Below, in pieces: positions 10,961-23,345 of a stretch of 64,000 nt of DNA (positions are counted from its first letter, which is position 1; the number at the start of each line of letters is the position of its first letter). The stretch lies in assembly GCF_050624435.1 (NCBI RefSeq), contig NC_134542.1, positions 111,583,677 to 111,647,676 on the forward strand, in the 5' to 3' direction. The notes beneath the pieces are model-generated. The model saw only the letters and a list, made by a program, of their open reading frames with translations, did no database searches and was not told where the DNA came from. Made by a program: the position numbers and the translations under genes. This DNA is from Tenrec ecaudatus (lineage: Eukaryota; Chordata; Mammalia; Afrosoricida; Tenrecidae).

Positions 10961-11868
10961 TCATGGCTCTGCTCAATACTCGCCCTCAGGAAGGGAACAC
11001 AGATGATATGGGCGCTCTAGCAAAATGTGGTGAAGATTTAGATGATGCCCGACTCTCAGATAACAGTGCCTGGGGGTCTTAAAGGCTTGTCTCCAAACAA
11101 GCAGCCATCTAAGTGAGATGTCAACTGAGTCCACATGACAAAAGCACACCACCATCATCAGTCCCTGAAGGACTGCAATCCACATAACACAAAGTACAAG
11201 GAGGGACCAGATTCTCGGAGCCTCCATTGTGAGTATCCAGTGTGCAGAAGGTGATGGATGACAGTGGGATCCCAAGATTCATCTGTGGAACTACCTAGGA
11301 ACTAAGGCTCCAGAGAACTCCTCTTACCTAAAATTGAGGGAAGGGAGGAGGGAAAGTGGTGACTAAATTGAGTGCTTGGGAGAGAGGAGTACAGAAGATC
11401 AAAGGCATAAATCTAACCTGACCAGTTAAAATTTTGTCAGGAAATCCCCACTGTGATGCAGGCTGGTCGTGATCTGGTCTCCAAAACTCTCTGTACTTTT
11501 CTGGTTTGGGTTGTTTTCTCCTTGGCTTTGTGTGTTCATATTGGAGTATGTCTCAGAGGTGTTATGGCAACGAAAGTCGCCCTCTTAAAGCTGGTGTATG
11601 TTTCCTGTTTTTCAGTATATAAAACCTAAAATAAAATCAATAGGCCTAGAGGTTCAGAAAATAGAATGAGGGGTTTGGAGGGAGGGAGGAGCAGTGGAGG
11701 AGGCAGCAACAAAGGGGGACGATATCAAGGGGAGCATGTGGAAAAAGAATGTTTGGAAAGCAAACTTAGAGAATGATGAGGGCAAGAAATGTATAAGGGT
11801 GCTTTACACAATTAATGTGTGTATGGATTGCGATGAGTTGTATGAGTCCCAATAAAATGATTTTTAAA
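10961..11868 (+). mobile_element. Divergent element E relative (subfamily 2)
   Basis: Shares with E the blocks gcaaaatgtggtgaag, gggtcttaaaggcttg and the end cccaataaaatgattttt. It differs by a diagnostic segment, caaacaagcagccatctaag, that also appears at 62.9 kb (caaacaagcatccatctaag). The middle includes a CT- and T-rich part, then GGAGGGAGGGAGG. It is an older or sister subfamily. Confidence 0.75.
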
Positions 11869-12002
11869 ATCTCAAAATCAAAAGAGAATTGGAGAGAGAC
11901 TGCTGGAACCCAAGAGTGTATGGCCTTTAGTCACCCCTGAGGTTTGCAAGTGAGCTTATCCTCTTTGCACAGTATTCAGTCAAGCAGTGGACAGCCCTTC
12001 GA

Positions 12003-12126
12003 GGGGACAATACCATCAGTGAGGCCCACATACCATAGAACATTCAACTGTTTGAGACCCAAAGGGGAACAATACTGTCAGTGAGACCCTCATACCATAG
12101 AACATTCAACTGTTTGAGACCCAGAG
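12003..12126. repeat. 62-bp tandem duplication
   Basis: Two adjacent units share taccatagaacattcaact, which starts at 12,031 and again at 12,093, an offset of 62 bases, with a few mismatches. It lies just downstream of the E relative and is not part of any repeat I recognise. Confidence 0.85.
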
Positions 12127-12129
12127 GGC

Positions 12130-14750
12130 AGTATTTACTCAAAAACAAAGTTCCAGAGAGTTAAAAAAGAGCAAGGAAAGCAAGCAGGAGCCACAAGAAG
12201 GCAGCGGGATCAATGATGACTCACATTTTGGTGATTGCAACCAATGGCATGAAACAAACTGTGCATTAATTGGTAAATAGAAAACCTATATTCTCTTTGG
12301 ATCTTTACCCAATTCACTATAACAGATTAAAGAAAAGGAAAAGAAAAAAAGCCTCTAAAGTTTTTTTTCTTTCTTTTCTATATTTTGGAAGGATATAGCA
12401 CATACCTGAGAGAGCAGGTTCCACTAAAATTACTTAAATTTTAAGTAGGATAGAAAAATCTTTGAGCATTTTAACAAAAGCAGTACATTAGCATCAGGCT
12501 TTTCAATAGCAACACTTAATGTAAAACAGTACAATATATCTAAAGTATATATAAAAACAAAGTATGAGCCAGAATTTTGCATCCAGTAAAAGGGACTTTC
12601 AGTAAAAACACACATGCAAACATGGTATCAGCATAAAAGAACTCATGGATATTATTCTCAGGAATAGAGAATGATTGTTTTATATGCAAAAACTTAGGTA
12701 GTACATAAAAAACATTCTAAAAGTAAAAATAAAGCACCTCCTTAAAAAGCCATTTCAACTAATAAATGAAAAAGAACTGTTAAAGCTAGAATATTAGAAC
12801 TTTGCAAACTCCAATGAATAAATGAACCCTGGCAGTGACCATCAATAACTGCTAACTATACAAAAAGTGAGGTGATCACATCTTAATGTGGCTGTTGATG
12901 AAATACAAAAGACCAGTGGTCCCCAACCTGACCTTGAGAACACCTCTTGAAAGAGCTCCCAATTTTTGGGATATATAAGGTACTGAAAAACATGGCAAAC
13001 AACACTGTGCACTTTATAGCTGGATTAAAGTTTATAAGTAAATAGTAATGTCTAGAACTATATTTTAAAATGATAAATGACAAGAAAGAAATTCAACAAT
13101 GTGACCTCTATTAATAAGGATAATGTTTAATTATTCTTGGGAGGACAACAGAACAATTGAGGTAGGAAACCACAAAGGGCTTCCAGGAGGATAAAATCAT
13201 GTACAGCTGAAACAACTCTGGACAATTATTTGAATGTGCTATAAAATATACTATGCATGGTTTATGCAATTTATGCGTTAAAGTGATATGAGATACTTTT
13301 GGGATATAGAAAAGGCACCTGACGACACATAATTTTACTGGAAAATATACTCAAGACTTTCACCTTGCTCCAAATTCAGAGCAATTAAAAACAGCATTCG
13401 GATTCCAAGGGCCCAGTTCTGCTCTTCCCAACTGCCCTAGCAAATGATATTATCTGACACAGCTTACTGAAAGTTTTCAGAACCAAATTGCCTTATTTTA
13501 TTGTGATTTTTTAAAGCAGGGTAGGGAGTGGGATTCTTCCATTAAGAGCTTCTTTGAGTCAAGGAAAATGTCTGATTCAATATTATTAAGTACATCTGGA
13601 CCTAGCCTGAAGAAACTTTTAAAAATGTAGGCATTAGATTATTTATTGAAAGACTACTTATTTCCATGTGAACATTACTGCTAACATTTCTGAACAGTTG
13701 TGTGTGCCAGAAGCTAGGATGATTTTCTTGCACCATTTAAATATCTTCCTTTGTTTTAAACATTATTATCCTCATATTCAAACCAAACAAAATTCACTAC
13801 CATTGAGACAAACTCTCTACAGTCTTTTCAAGGCTACAACTCTTTAAGGAAAAAAATAGCCTCACTTTTCTTCTGAACCCCCATACTAGAGATGGGCAAC
13901 AAAGTCAGGAGGAAGCAACAAAAATCTGTACCTAAGCTGTTTGGATCCAAAGTTCTTAGTCTTAGCAAGTTCCCAAGTGACTTCTCTCTTTCCAGGGAAA
14001 TTCAGCATTCTTTCGGTTAATAAAGAAAAGAACAAAACAGGACCTTAAGTCAGTGGGATTTCCCCCTCCAGAGTTTACTGAATGCTATGCTACCTGACAA
14101 TAACAGAAGGAGTCTACTTGAACATAAGCACATTATTTATTTCCAGGGTAGACGACCGTCGTCACAGTTAGGCTCAGTATTCTGTTTAAACTATATCTTG
14201 GATTAAACTTGGAATTAAGCTTGCTTTAACATTTACCCTTCTGCTGTCAGTTGGGAAAAGCAAAAATCTAAGTATTTGTCAAAATTGGAGAAGATCTTGT
14301 TTAAATATCCTCTCTCAGCCTTTCCGAACAGAGCTGGTTAGACAAGAAATGCTACGACCTGTTCACCGACCACAAGGAGAAACTCTACATTTCTTACTAG
14401 AAGAAAAATTGAAGAAGAGATGACTCTTTTGTGTAATGTGAAATATTTCTGATACATTTATATGTTCTCATGTAATATCCTAAATAAAAAACTCAGGTTT
14501 AAAGTCCACATGGAAGGCAAACAGCATTCATGAAGACAATTAGCTGTAAGCTCCATTACAGAAACATGAAATTAGACACTAAAGTAGCACCTTCCAGATG
14601 TGTCTGTCCAACACAGACATTTCCTCCAGGTCTGGATGGGTCACTACTTCTTCTTTGAGTACTAGATCGGGTAGCTGGCTTCTGTTTAGGAGCCAAGTTA
14701 GATTAAAGATGTAGATGTTACCAAGCACTAAAAAATCATTCCTACCTACC
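12130..14750. other. Low-repeat AT-rich interval
   Basis: No exon, RNA gene or confident element seen. 12,905-12,935 reads cagtggtccccaacctgacc, which resembles the end of an old hAT-type DNA transposon, but that is too short to call. Otherwise apparently single-copy noncoding DNA. Confidence 0.5.
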
Positions 14751-14751
14751 T

Positions 14752-14890
14752 AGTCACTACCACTGAGTCAATTCTCGCTCATAATAATCTTACATAGGGT
14801 TTCCAAAGCTATAAAATTATGACGGAAGCAGAGTCTCCTCTTTCGCCTTGAGAGAAGCTGGTAGGTTTGAACAGCTGACCATTTGCTTAA
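14752..14890 (-). repeat. AfroSINE, reverse
   Basis: Reverse-strand SINE with the diagnostic blocks ccactgagtcaattct, tagggtttccaaagct and gaacagctgacc in order. Diverged by several indels. Confidence 0.8.
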
Positions 14891-15385
14891 TATTCCAATA
14901 CCTACTTGACAGTGCACCAGGGCTTCACACTCTTAGTACAGCGAGCTTTAAATTATCTGTGCAGAATCTGGAACATTCTAGAAAAGAGCATTGCTTTTTG
15001 TCTTATGCTCATTCCTGGCAATCGAGAGGAAAGACAGACTGGATCGCCTATAAAAAGACCTCTCGTGTTTCTCTCTTTTCTCCTCTTTCTCTCTCCTCTG
15101 TCCAGATTGTATGGCTGAGTTTTCACAAGTATAATTTGTTATTCTGAAAATGTCACACTATTTTGATCTTGGCACTTCTTAATTTTAGTTGTATCAAAAT
15201 AATACGATTTTGAAGACTTCATCAGAATAGTTTTAGTTTTCTGAGACGGTCAAAGGGAAACCAACTGCACTGACACAGGGGTTCCAATGCATAGCTGCAC
15301 CCTTCCACTCCAAACAAAATGTGCCTGCAGACGAGCGCTCACAGTGATGGCCTTGTCTTTGTCTCATTAAAAAGAGAGAGAATAC

Positions 15386-15478
15386 GGAACCCACTGCCAC
15401 TGAGTCCATTCTAACTCACGGCGACTCTATGCAGGGGTGCCCAGGCTGTCAATCTTTACATGTCACAAGTCTTCTTCC
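15386..15478 (-). repeat. AfroSINE fragment, reverse, cut by element E
   Basis: cccactgccactgagtccat then ctcacggcgactctatg mark the body end of the SINE. The tRNA-like half is missing because an E copy starts at about 15,487. Confidence 0.85.
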
Positions 15479-15486
15479 TCTTCTTC

Positions 15487-15588
15487 AATAAATCATTTTA
15501 TTGAGGGCTCTTACAGATCTTATAACAATCCATAAATCAATTGTATCAAGTACATTTGTACATATATTTTTATCATTTTCAAAACATT
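15487..15588 (-). mobile_element. Element E 3' end fragment
   Basis: aatcattttattgagggctc and acaatccataaatcaattg are the reverse complement of the E tail. Cut at about 15,588 by a different repeat, so it is older than that one and younger than the SINE before it. Confidence 0.85.
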
Positions 15589-15900
15589 TTTTTATTTTTT
15601 AAAGTTTTATTGGCACTTCATCCACATGTCATACAATTCAATAATTCGATCGTATCAAGAAGAGTTATGCAATCATCAACACAATCAATTATAGAACATT
15701 TTCTTCTTCCTGGTACTCATTATTATTTATTTAAAAGTTATTTTTAATTGTGGCAAAAAATACACAAAATACTCTCCAATTTGACAGCTTCTACATGCAT
15801 GATTCATACAAATACTCCATGTTGTACATCCATTATTGATATCCTTTTCCAAATTATTCCACCACCATTAACATAAACACAGTGCCCCCTAAGCATTCTT
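15589..15900 (-). repeat. Repeat C: L1 3'-UTR-like repeat, reverse
   Basis: Starts with a T run and ttttattggcacttcatcc, and contains acaattcaataattcgatc and caccaccattaacataaac. A second copy lies at 55,250-55,545 in the same orientation. I associate it with the 3' untranslated end of afrotherian L1 elements, but the class is not proven from the sequence. Confidence 0.65.
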
Positions 15901-15948
15901 CCTTCACCTGTCCTATGGTGGCCATAGGTCATCTGGGTTCTTTTCTTT

Positions 15949-16345
15949 CTTTATTTTTAAATAATTTTATAGGGACTCTTATCACAATCCATACATACAT
16001 CCATTGTGTCAAGCACATGTATGCATATGTTGCCATCATCATTTTCAAAACATTTTCTTTCTACTTGAGTCCTTGATATCAGTTATTCCCCCCTCCTTTA
16101 TGAACACTTGATAATTTATAAATTATTATTGCTTTCATATCTTACACCATCTGCTGTCTCCCTTCACCCACCTTTCAATTGTTCATCCCCCTGGGGGCAG
16201 GGAGTGGGTAGGTCATACATTGCTCATTGCAATCAGTTTCCCCCTTTCTCGCCCTTCTCCCCCTGCCTTCCCCCTACCCTCATGGCATCACTACTCCCAT
16301 TATTGTTTCTGAAGGGTTTATCTGTCCTGAATTCCACGTGTTGAG
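15949..16345 (-). mobile_element. Element E copy, 5'-truncated
   Basis: aaataattttatagggact, ttatcacaatccatacatac and gtccttgatatcag follow the E order in reverse. The body is CT-rich as expected. It ends near ctgaattccacgtg at 16,342. Confidence 0.86.
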
Positions 16346-16489
16346 AGCTAATCTTAACCAAACATGAATCTTGGCTTCCCCAATATGATCCTGAGAGCAA
16401 GGTCTGCTCAAAACAGTGGCTGCTGAGAGATCTGGTGGATCAGTTTTATTCAAGATAGAGTTCAGCATGGAAGGTTAGGGCAGCATTTC

Positions 16490-17085
16490 TTTGGAATTCC
16501 TAAAGGGTTATCTTGATCCATTTTCTTGAAGGATACTAGATGAGTATTGGGGCTTATTTGAGAAGGAATTTTAAGAAAACTAGAAAAACTGCACTGGAGA
16601 GACCTAGTTGACCCGAACTGTACCCATTGTATGTACTCATCGCAGCCAAGCACGTGCTGTGTCTTTGAGGCTAACGAGGGCCGGTCCAAGGAGAATTTCA
16701 CTGAGAAAGTTTGCTGCATCTTGAAATTTTGCAGCAAGTTTATTTACAGGAATATTGTTCATGTAAACCATCAGTTTTTAGACGGACCGGGATTTTTAAA
16801 GAAGGGCGGGAAGCCAATGCAGATGAGCTATCAGAGGAAAGACCAATAACCTTAACAAATGAGGAAGCGAAAGCTTGTGACTTGATTTTGCCCCTCATTC
16901 CTTCATGTTGTTCCCCAGACTCACAGATCATTTTAAAGGTGCACTGTCCTGGACCCTCAAAGATACTCAAACTACCACTTTGAAAGGGTGTAAATCAGAA
17001 AGCACAACGTTCTTTGGGGGAAGACTTAGAATAATGGAAACACTGCCTTCAGAAGTCTATAGACCTAGCCACGGGATAGGTCAGG
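16490..17085 (+). pseudogene. Mariner-type DNA transposon remnant (copy A)
   Basis: Plus-strand decayed transposase. 16,905-16,970 reads LFPRLTDHFKG then TLKDTQ, matching the mariner block after the second catalytic aspartate (FPKLK..LKG...LED). The end, near 17,022-17,080, reads GEDLE, stop, WKHCLQKSIDLA, the usual mariner C-terminus (W....KCI...GDY). Stops and frameshifts are frequent. The same C-terminal motif ends the remnant at 54.9 kb, so both belong to one family. Terminal inverted repeats were not found. Confidence 0.65.
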
Positions 17086-17307
17086 AAGCAATAGTTTTAC
17101 ATTGTGATCGTTTTTGTTTACAGAAGGAGTGATCTTTGGTCCACACTCATATACATGTTACAGTATCTTTTATTGTGTTGCTACTTGCCAGTCATTTGCT
17201 ACTTGCGATCTTAACCCGATCGCTAGGCTTCTTTCCTTCTTCCTCACTTGTATTGCTGTGGGTTTCCTTCATCAGCTTTTAGGTAGAGCCCAGTGCAAAC
17301 CATTTGT

Positions 17308-17515
17308 ACTACGTGCTACTGTATGACCTTGAATCAATTCTGACCCTTAGTAACCATGGGTAACAGAGTAGAACTTACCTATACGACTTACTAGACTGCA
17401 GTTTTTACACAGCAGATCACCAGGACTTTCTTCTCAAGATGCAACTTAGGTCCAAACCACAGACGTTTGGGTTGGCAACCAAGTGCCTAATCTTGGTGTA
17501 TCACCCATTAACCTA
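17308..17515 (-). repeat. AfroSINE, reverse, strongly diverged
   Basis: gaatcaattctgacccttag and aacagagtagaactt mark a reverse AfroSINE. The distal half is degraded. Confidence 0.55.
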
Positions 17516-17529
17516 CCTAAATACACATG

Positions 17530-19140
17530 ATTTTTAATTAAGAAAGTGTTACGTAAAACATAAGCTTCTACTTATAAAGCGTTTGTTCTTATTTTATCAA
17601 GTATAGAAGTGTGGTTCACCTGAGTAAATAATATATAGTATTATAGTTACTCTTAAATCTGTTTATATTTATTTATTAACAGAATCTTAAACGGATTAAC
17701 TGAAAAACTGAAATCATGTTTATCTTTTTAGAAAATGCAATACTTGGTACACAAGCAAATCTCAACATCAAAATGGAAACCATTTATTGGAGTAAAGGCC
17801 TACATTAGAGTGCCCTGAATTAAAGAAATCTTTCCTTCCACAAAAACAAAAAGTCCAAGAAGTATGTCTTTTTAAATAAGCCATCTCGTTTAATTGCTAG
17901 AGAAATTAAGTAGTGCTGATAGAAGACTATCCTCTGGCATCAGTCTTTTGAGGTCTAATTGGTAAGGCTGCAACCTTTCCACCAACCTGTAGAGGGACAG
18001 TTAATACTAGAAGACCACAAGGAAAGAATTTAGTTGGTTCTTCGTTTCCTAGGGAAACAATCCAGAACACACCAAAGCAGATGTGCTGTGTTTTTATTAA
18101 GGGCTCCTTGTGCCAGCATCATTTTTACATTAAAAAACCATTTTGTTCACTTCATAAAAACCTACTTTAAAATCGATAGCAAAAGGAATCTTGCTAGTGA
18201 AAAATGGTTGTACAAATTGAAGAAAGGAATCAATGTCACAGAACTGTGCATGTAAAATTGTTGAGTTTTTATTTTCTGTGTATGTTTTCATGACAATAAA
18301 AAGTACTTCTTAGATGAGTGTTATTTTTATATTTCTATGAGCAAGTTAAATATAAATCCTCCTCATTTCAAGAATGGAAGTGGAATTGTTATTGTCTAAT
18401 TATTTCATTAAAAGAATCTTTCAGCATGACTTTAGATTTAATTTTTGCAAACATCATCCTGAAATTTAAACAGAAATACCTCAATGAGTATTTTGTAATC
18501 CTTGAAGGTGTATAAAGTAAGTTTAAGGAAATATATGCATGCAAATATTTATGATTTTACTCTTCAATATTCACTTATAACTGCCACATTTTTACTAGCA
18601 AATAAGTAACTAGAATTCAACTTTCTAATAAGGTAGAATTTAATTTACCACTTTATTTCAATTTATGACTCTTCTGAGTAGCTAATAATTAACAGATTAA
18701 TTTCAGATATCCCCACTCACCTACTCTTTGAATTATACTTCACTTAATTGTTTAATAATCTGCTTACCCATGCATGGGACGTTGATATTTAACTGCATAA
18801 GGAGTATCTGCGTGTGCTTTATAGTGTAGCTTATTTACACAAGTAAGCAATTCAACATTTCTAAGCATTAAATGCCTCTACATTATCATCTCAATATACT
18901 TTTACCGCTTAAATATAGCCTATATTTTATCATATAGTTCATAGATACAAATATGCGATGTGACAACAGGGAATGGCTATGTGAAGTACATATATAGCTA
19001 CTTCATGCTTTCAAGTAGTTATGAATTCTTGAAGAAATTCATTTTTAATGCACTATTGCTGGGTGGAGTATTCCCTTCTTTTCCCAGCACGCCTGGAAGT
19101 CTATAAAATATAGAACAAAATTTCTTGCTGCAATACTTTA
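17530..19140. other. AT-rich interval
   Basis: No gene or element recognised. Very AT-rich with short frames only. Confidence 0.5.
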
Positions 19141-19149
19141 CTAAGACAT

Positions 19150-19222
19150 TTAATTAACAGAAAACACACACACAACATTTAATTAACAGCAAACACACAC
19201 ACACACACATATATATATAAAA
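19150..19222. repeat. Short tandem duplication leading into an AC/TA repeat
   Basis: acatttaattaacag occurs twice, each copy followed by an AC run. The second run grows into (AC)n(TA)n, suggesting slippage plus duplication. Confidence 0.8.
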
Positions 19223-19384
19223 AATTAAATGTTCAAGTCCTTGTTACCTCTTTTCTGGAAGACTCTGAAAATGAATGTCACCTACCCCTCCGATGTTCCA
19301 CTCTCCATTCTGAGACACAGTAATCTTTATAAAGCATGATTCTCTAAAGCCCCCTGTTGTTCAGGAGGTCAAAGAAAGTCTAAT

Positions 19385-19592
19385 TGTTTACACACTGCAG
19401 AGAGTCTATTCGACTCATTGTGACAATAAAGGAAAATGCAGAACTGTCCCAGAGAGCTTCAAAGACCGTAAATCCTTATGGAAGCCGACTGACCCGTCTT
19501 TCATCTGAGTTGCAGCTCTCAGGGTTCAAAGAGATGATCTTTAAAAGAGCAGCTCAATGGCCAACCCACTGTGCACTAAGGCCCTTCAATTA
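19385..19592 (-). repeat. AfroSINE, reverse
   Basis: gactcattgtgacaataaag, agaactgtcccagagagctt and gcagctcaatggccaaccca follow the SINE order in reverse. Diverged. Confidence 0.65.
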
Positions 19593-19799
19593 AGTGTTCA
19601 GATGCGGGGAAATCCTGTGAAAATATATTCCACAAAACCCATTCTTCTTCCCAGATAGTTGATCTCTTTATTTGTTTGTACTTTACCTACACTGGAAGAA
19701 TTCTACTGATTCCAAATGGTCTTAAAGGCCCAACTGGATGCATCTTCATCCAACAAGCGCTGTATTTTTAAAATCCACACACCAATGTCAATAAGTCCT

Positions 19800-19995
19800 A
19801 ATAATTAGCTGGCATAGACTCAATTCTGCTGCATGGACACTCCAGGAGTTACTGAACAGAGCTGTGATCCACAGGATTTTCATGAGTGTGCCATTCCAGG
19901 AGCAGACCAGCCCTTCATTTCTCAGGCATTTCTGGTTGGGTGGGAAGCACGAGATTTTTGTATCTGCCATCCAAAGATCCCTCAATAAATCTCGA
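19800..19995 (-). repeat. AfroSINE-related SINE, reverse, partial
   Basis: catagactcaattctgctg, gctgtgatccacaggatttt and tctggttgggtgggaagc resemble a variant AfroSINE. Assignment is moderate. Confidence 0.5.
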
Positions 19996-20105
19996 AACCC
20001 CCAATACCATTGATTTGATTCTGACACACGGTAACCTCATATTATTGGCTGAAATCTAATGAGAGCTAATTGCCAGGTCTTAGACTCCATTTATGTAAGT
20101 GTATG

Positions 20106-20583
20106 TGTTAGTCTGAGTACTTTAGAGAAACACATCCACAGAAAGTCAAGTGCACACCAAGAAAAAATCCCAACCCAGTGCTGCCCAAGCCCACAAGTCC
20201 AACATTAACCCATATGTCCAACACCAATCCATAAAGTCCTCCTCCATCTCACAAAACACACGCAATGATGCTGACTGCAGGAGGAAAGCCAAATCAGTGA
20301 ATGTGTAAGCATCTCAGCACTAGCAGGTGTTCTCCACATGGCTGCTCCAGCACCCAGGGCTATATCACGGTAGGTCCATGTTACTTCTCCTTTGGGATGT
20401 CTTGCAGGAAGTGAGCCTTGCCAGCTGAAGCAGGGAACTGGCTAAGGCAGCTGCACCCTGGTCCGACCATCCCGAAGCACGAAACCCGAAAACTAGAAAG
20501 CTGAGGCTCACTGAGTCACTTATCCCTCTGCCCTTCAATTAACCCCACCTGTGTTTATCTGCCAGATTGGCACAATAAACTAA
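20106..20583. mobile_element. LTR-like unit, relative of 4429-5031
   Basis: Starts TGTGTTAGTCTGAG and shares ordered blocks with 4429-5031 (tccataaagtcctcctcc, acccatatgtccaa, tagcaggtgt). It ends near ggcacaataaactaacg. A matching 5-bp duplication was not found, so the 3' border is uncertain. It lies between two reverse SINE pieces. Confidence 0.65.
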
Positions 20584-20589
20584 CGACCT

Positions 20590-20725
20590 CAGCGTAGAAC
20601 TGCTCCACGGGAGTTTAAGTGACTATGTAGAGAAGTAGATTATCTGTTCTTCCTTCGGAGGGACTTGTGTGTGAACTCAGGTTTTCAAACTTTCTATGTG
20701 TAGCCTAGTGTGTTAACTATTATCA
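20590..20725 (-). repeat. AfroSINE fragment, reverse
   Basis: cgtagaactgctccacggg and gagaagtagattatctgttc match the reverse SINE body. The adjacent LTR-like unit may have split it. Confidence 0.6.
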
Positions 20726-21660
20726 TGAACTAGGAGCTACAGGTTTGTGATGGTTTTTCTGATACTTGCCATGATCTGTTTAGCAAAGACTCTAAAGATG
20801 AATTGAAAGTGGGTAAGGAGTGGATCAATGGATGAATTTTTTAGTCTTAAGGGGATACCACTGACCTCCACATTTGACCCAGGGATGCATTATTGATTTA
20901 GATGTACTACCTTATCTAGTACTTTAGGCACTTTCTGGATTTTCCACTTTGCGCTTCCTAACATAAAGGCTTTTACACCACCAGTCAGGAAATCAATGGG
21001 AGTGTTTTGCCAAACTGCTAAATACATTATTCTCAGTAATGGAAGCCCGGGGAAATTACCAATAGGGTGTATGCAATTGTCAAAACAACAGTGTCATGTG
21101 GATGTTCTGAATGCTTTATATTTCCTAAGCTTTATAAGTCTCAGAGGTGACGACATCATTTCGGATCTTCTCAGAGGACTAATAACAAAACCCCCTATGC
21201 TGCCTTCCTTGAAATAGTTGGGTATTTCTCTTTTCAGTGTGCAATTCTCTTGGTCAATTATCCCAGAGTGCTTTGAGATATACTTGTGTGTGTGATGAAA
21301 AGAAGGGAGCAGGGTTGCTCCCCGTGGGACCTCGACTCCTCTTCCAGGATGGACTCCAAGTTGGATCATTAACACTGATCTCAAAATTAGGCAAAAGATC
21401 ATGATTGTACGTTGATAAGTTGACATCAGCTTCCATCACAATGAATCTGTTTTTGGAAAGTTCTTTCTTTTGTTTTCTTTGCTCTCCTTATACATGGACA
21501 TCTATATAACTTTTATTTGTTAGTTCAATTCTAAATTCCAATTCCTTTCTTTGATTTTGATAAAAATGTGGCTTCTAGACTATCTTATATCTCTTTCTCT
21601 AGTAACACCACTTTTTCCTCCAACCAACTAGATGTATCTTTAAATATATTTTTACAGCCT
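20726..21660. other. Unassigned interval
   Basis: No recognised gene or repeat. Short frames only. Confidence 0.45.
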
Positions 21661-21663
21661 TTG

Positions 21664-22770
21664 ATTTTTTTAAAATTTATTTATTTAATCATTTTATTAG
21701 GGGCTCATACGACTCTTTTCACAATCATACATACATCATTTGTGTCCAGCACATTCGTACGTATGCTGCCATCATCATTCTCTAAACACCTGGTTTCTAC
21801 TTGAGCCCTTGGTATCAGTCCTCACTTCCCCTCCCTCCCCAGTCCCCCCTCCCCCTGAACCCTTGATCATTTGTAAATAATTATTATTTTATCATATCTT
21901 ACACCATCCAACATCTCCCTCACCCAGTTCTCCACTGTCTGACCTCCAGGGAGGAGGTTATATGTAGACCTTGTCATCTGTTCCCCCTTTCTCCCTCACC
22001 CTCTCTCCACCCTCCCAATATTGCCACTCTCACCACTGATCCTGATGGGATCATCTGTCCTGGATTTCCTGGATTTCCAGTTCCTATCTGTACCAGTGTA
22101 CATCTTCCGGTCCAGCTGGTTATGTAAGGTAAAATTGGGATCATGATATTGGGGGTGAAGAAGCATTTAAGAACTAGAGGAAAACTGTATGTTTCATCGT
22201 TGCTACACTGCACTCTGATTGGTTCATCACCTCCCCACAGCCCTTCTGCAAGGGGATGTCCAATTTCCCCCAGATGGGCCCTGGGTCCCCACTCAGGCTC
22301 ACATAACATTCACAATGCTATGATTTTTAATTTTTTTTATTTTTTGGTCTTTGATGCCTGAGACCTGATCCCTTCAACACCTTGTCATCTCACAGGCTGG
22401 TGTGCATTTTCCATGTGGGCTTTGTTGTTTCTCAGTTAGATGGTCCATTGTTTATCTTCCAGCCTATGGGACCCCAGATTCTATATATTTGACAAGTGGG
22501 CACCATCAGCTTTCTTCACCCCATTTTCCTATGCACCCGCTTTGTCTTCAGCATTTGTGTCATAACAGGCTGGTGTGCTTCTTCCATGTGGGTTTTGTTG
22601 TCTCTCAGCTAGATGGCTGCTTGTTTATATTCAGGTGTTTAAGACTTCAGGTGCTAGATCTTTTGAAAGCTGGGCACTATCAGCTGTTTTCACCACATTT
22701 GCTTGTGCACCCATTGTCTTCAGCAACTTCAAGTGCTATATCTTTTGGTCAGCTAGCTGTATTTAGCCAG
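21664..22770 (-). mobile_element. Element E copy, about 1.1 kb
   Basis: Minus-orientation E from a T-rich end (taatcattttattaggggc) through the CT-rich middle to two internal units. The units start at about 22,392 and 22,567 with caggctggtgtg. The shorter 175-base offset shows that the internal repeat differs in length between copies. Confidence 0.88.
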
Positions 22771-23345
22771 GTGCAGCTTCCCTAATCTTAACTTCTACTA
22801 CCACCTATGAATTTGTATTTCAGTGTCTTAGCCTCTAGGCCTTCTGCTTCCCCTCCTGGACATCTTCAGTCAGAAGTGCCAAGAGCAATACAAGCTCAAC
22901 ATTGCTACCACACACCCATCTGAGATCTGCACATTATCTGCATTTGTTATTTCTGTCTGCGACATAATCTCTCAATGCTCAGAATTAACATCTCAGGACT
23001 AACATCTAGCACTTATCAACCTTTGACACAACTTCCAATATATGTCTACAGACTCTCTATAATAGAGCATTTCTGTCTTTTGTAAGTCTTCCCTGTACTC
23101 TCATTTCTCACTGTGTCTCCCTGGTTCATGCCCTCACTCTGTCCAAGCTTTCTAACCTGTCACTCTTTCAAATCTATCCTACAAAGCACCTTTTCTACCT
23201 AAGCACATCTGTAATACACACATATTCCTCTGAAATACCTTTGAAGGATTCTTGTATTAGTGGATATCTACATGCCATGTTATACAGTCTCTGTATGTGT
23301 TCTCATTTAATGCTCAAAATATCTCTAACAATATTTTATAAATGA
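22771..23345. other. Unassigned interval
   Basis: CT-rich noncoding sequence with no recognised element. Confidence 0.45.

Noticed and set aside
12905-13080. Possible hAT-type transposon end (cagtggtccccaacc)
   Set aside because: Only about 15 diagnostic bases, and no second terminus or 8-bp duplication found.
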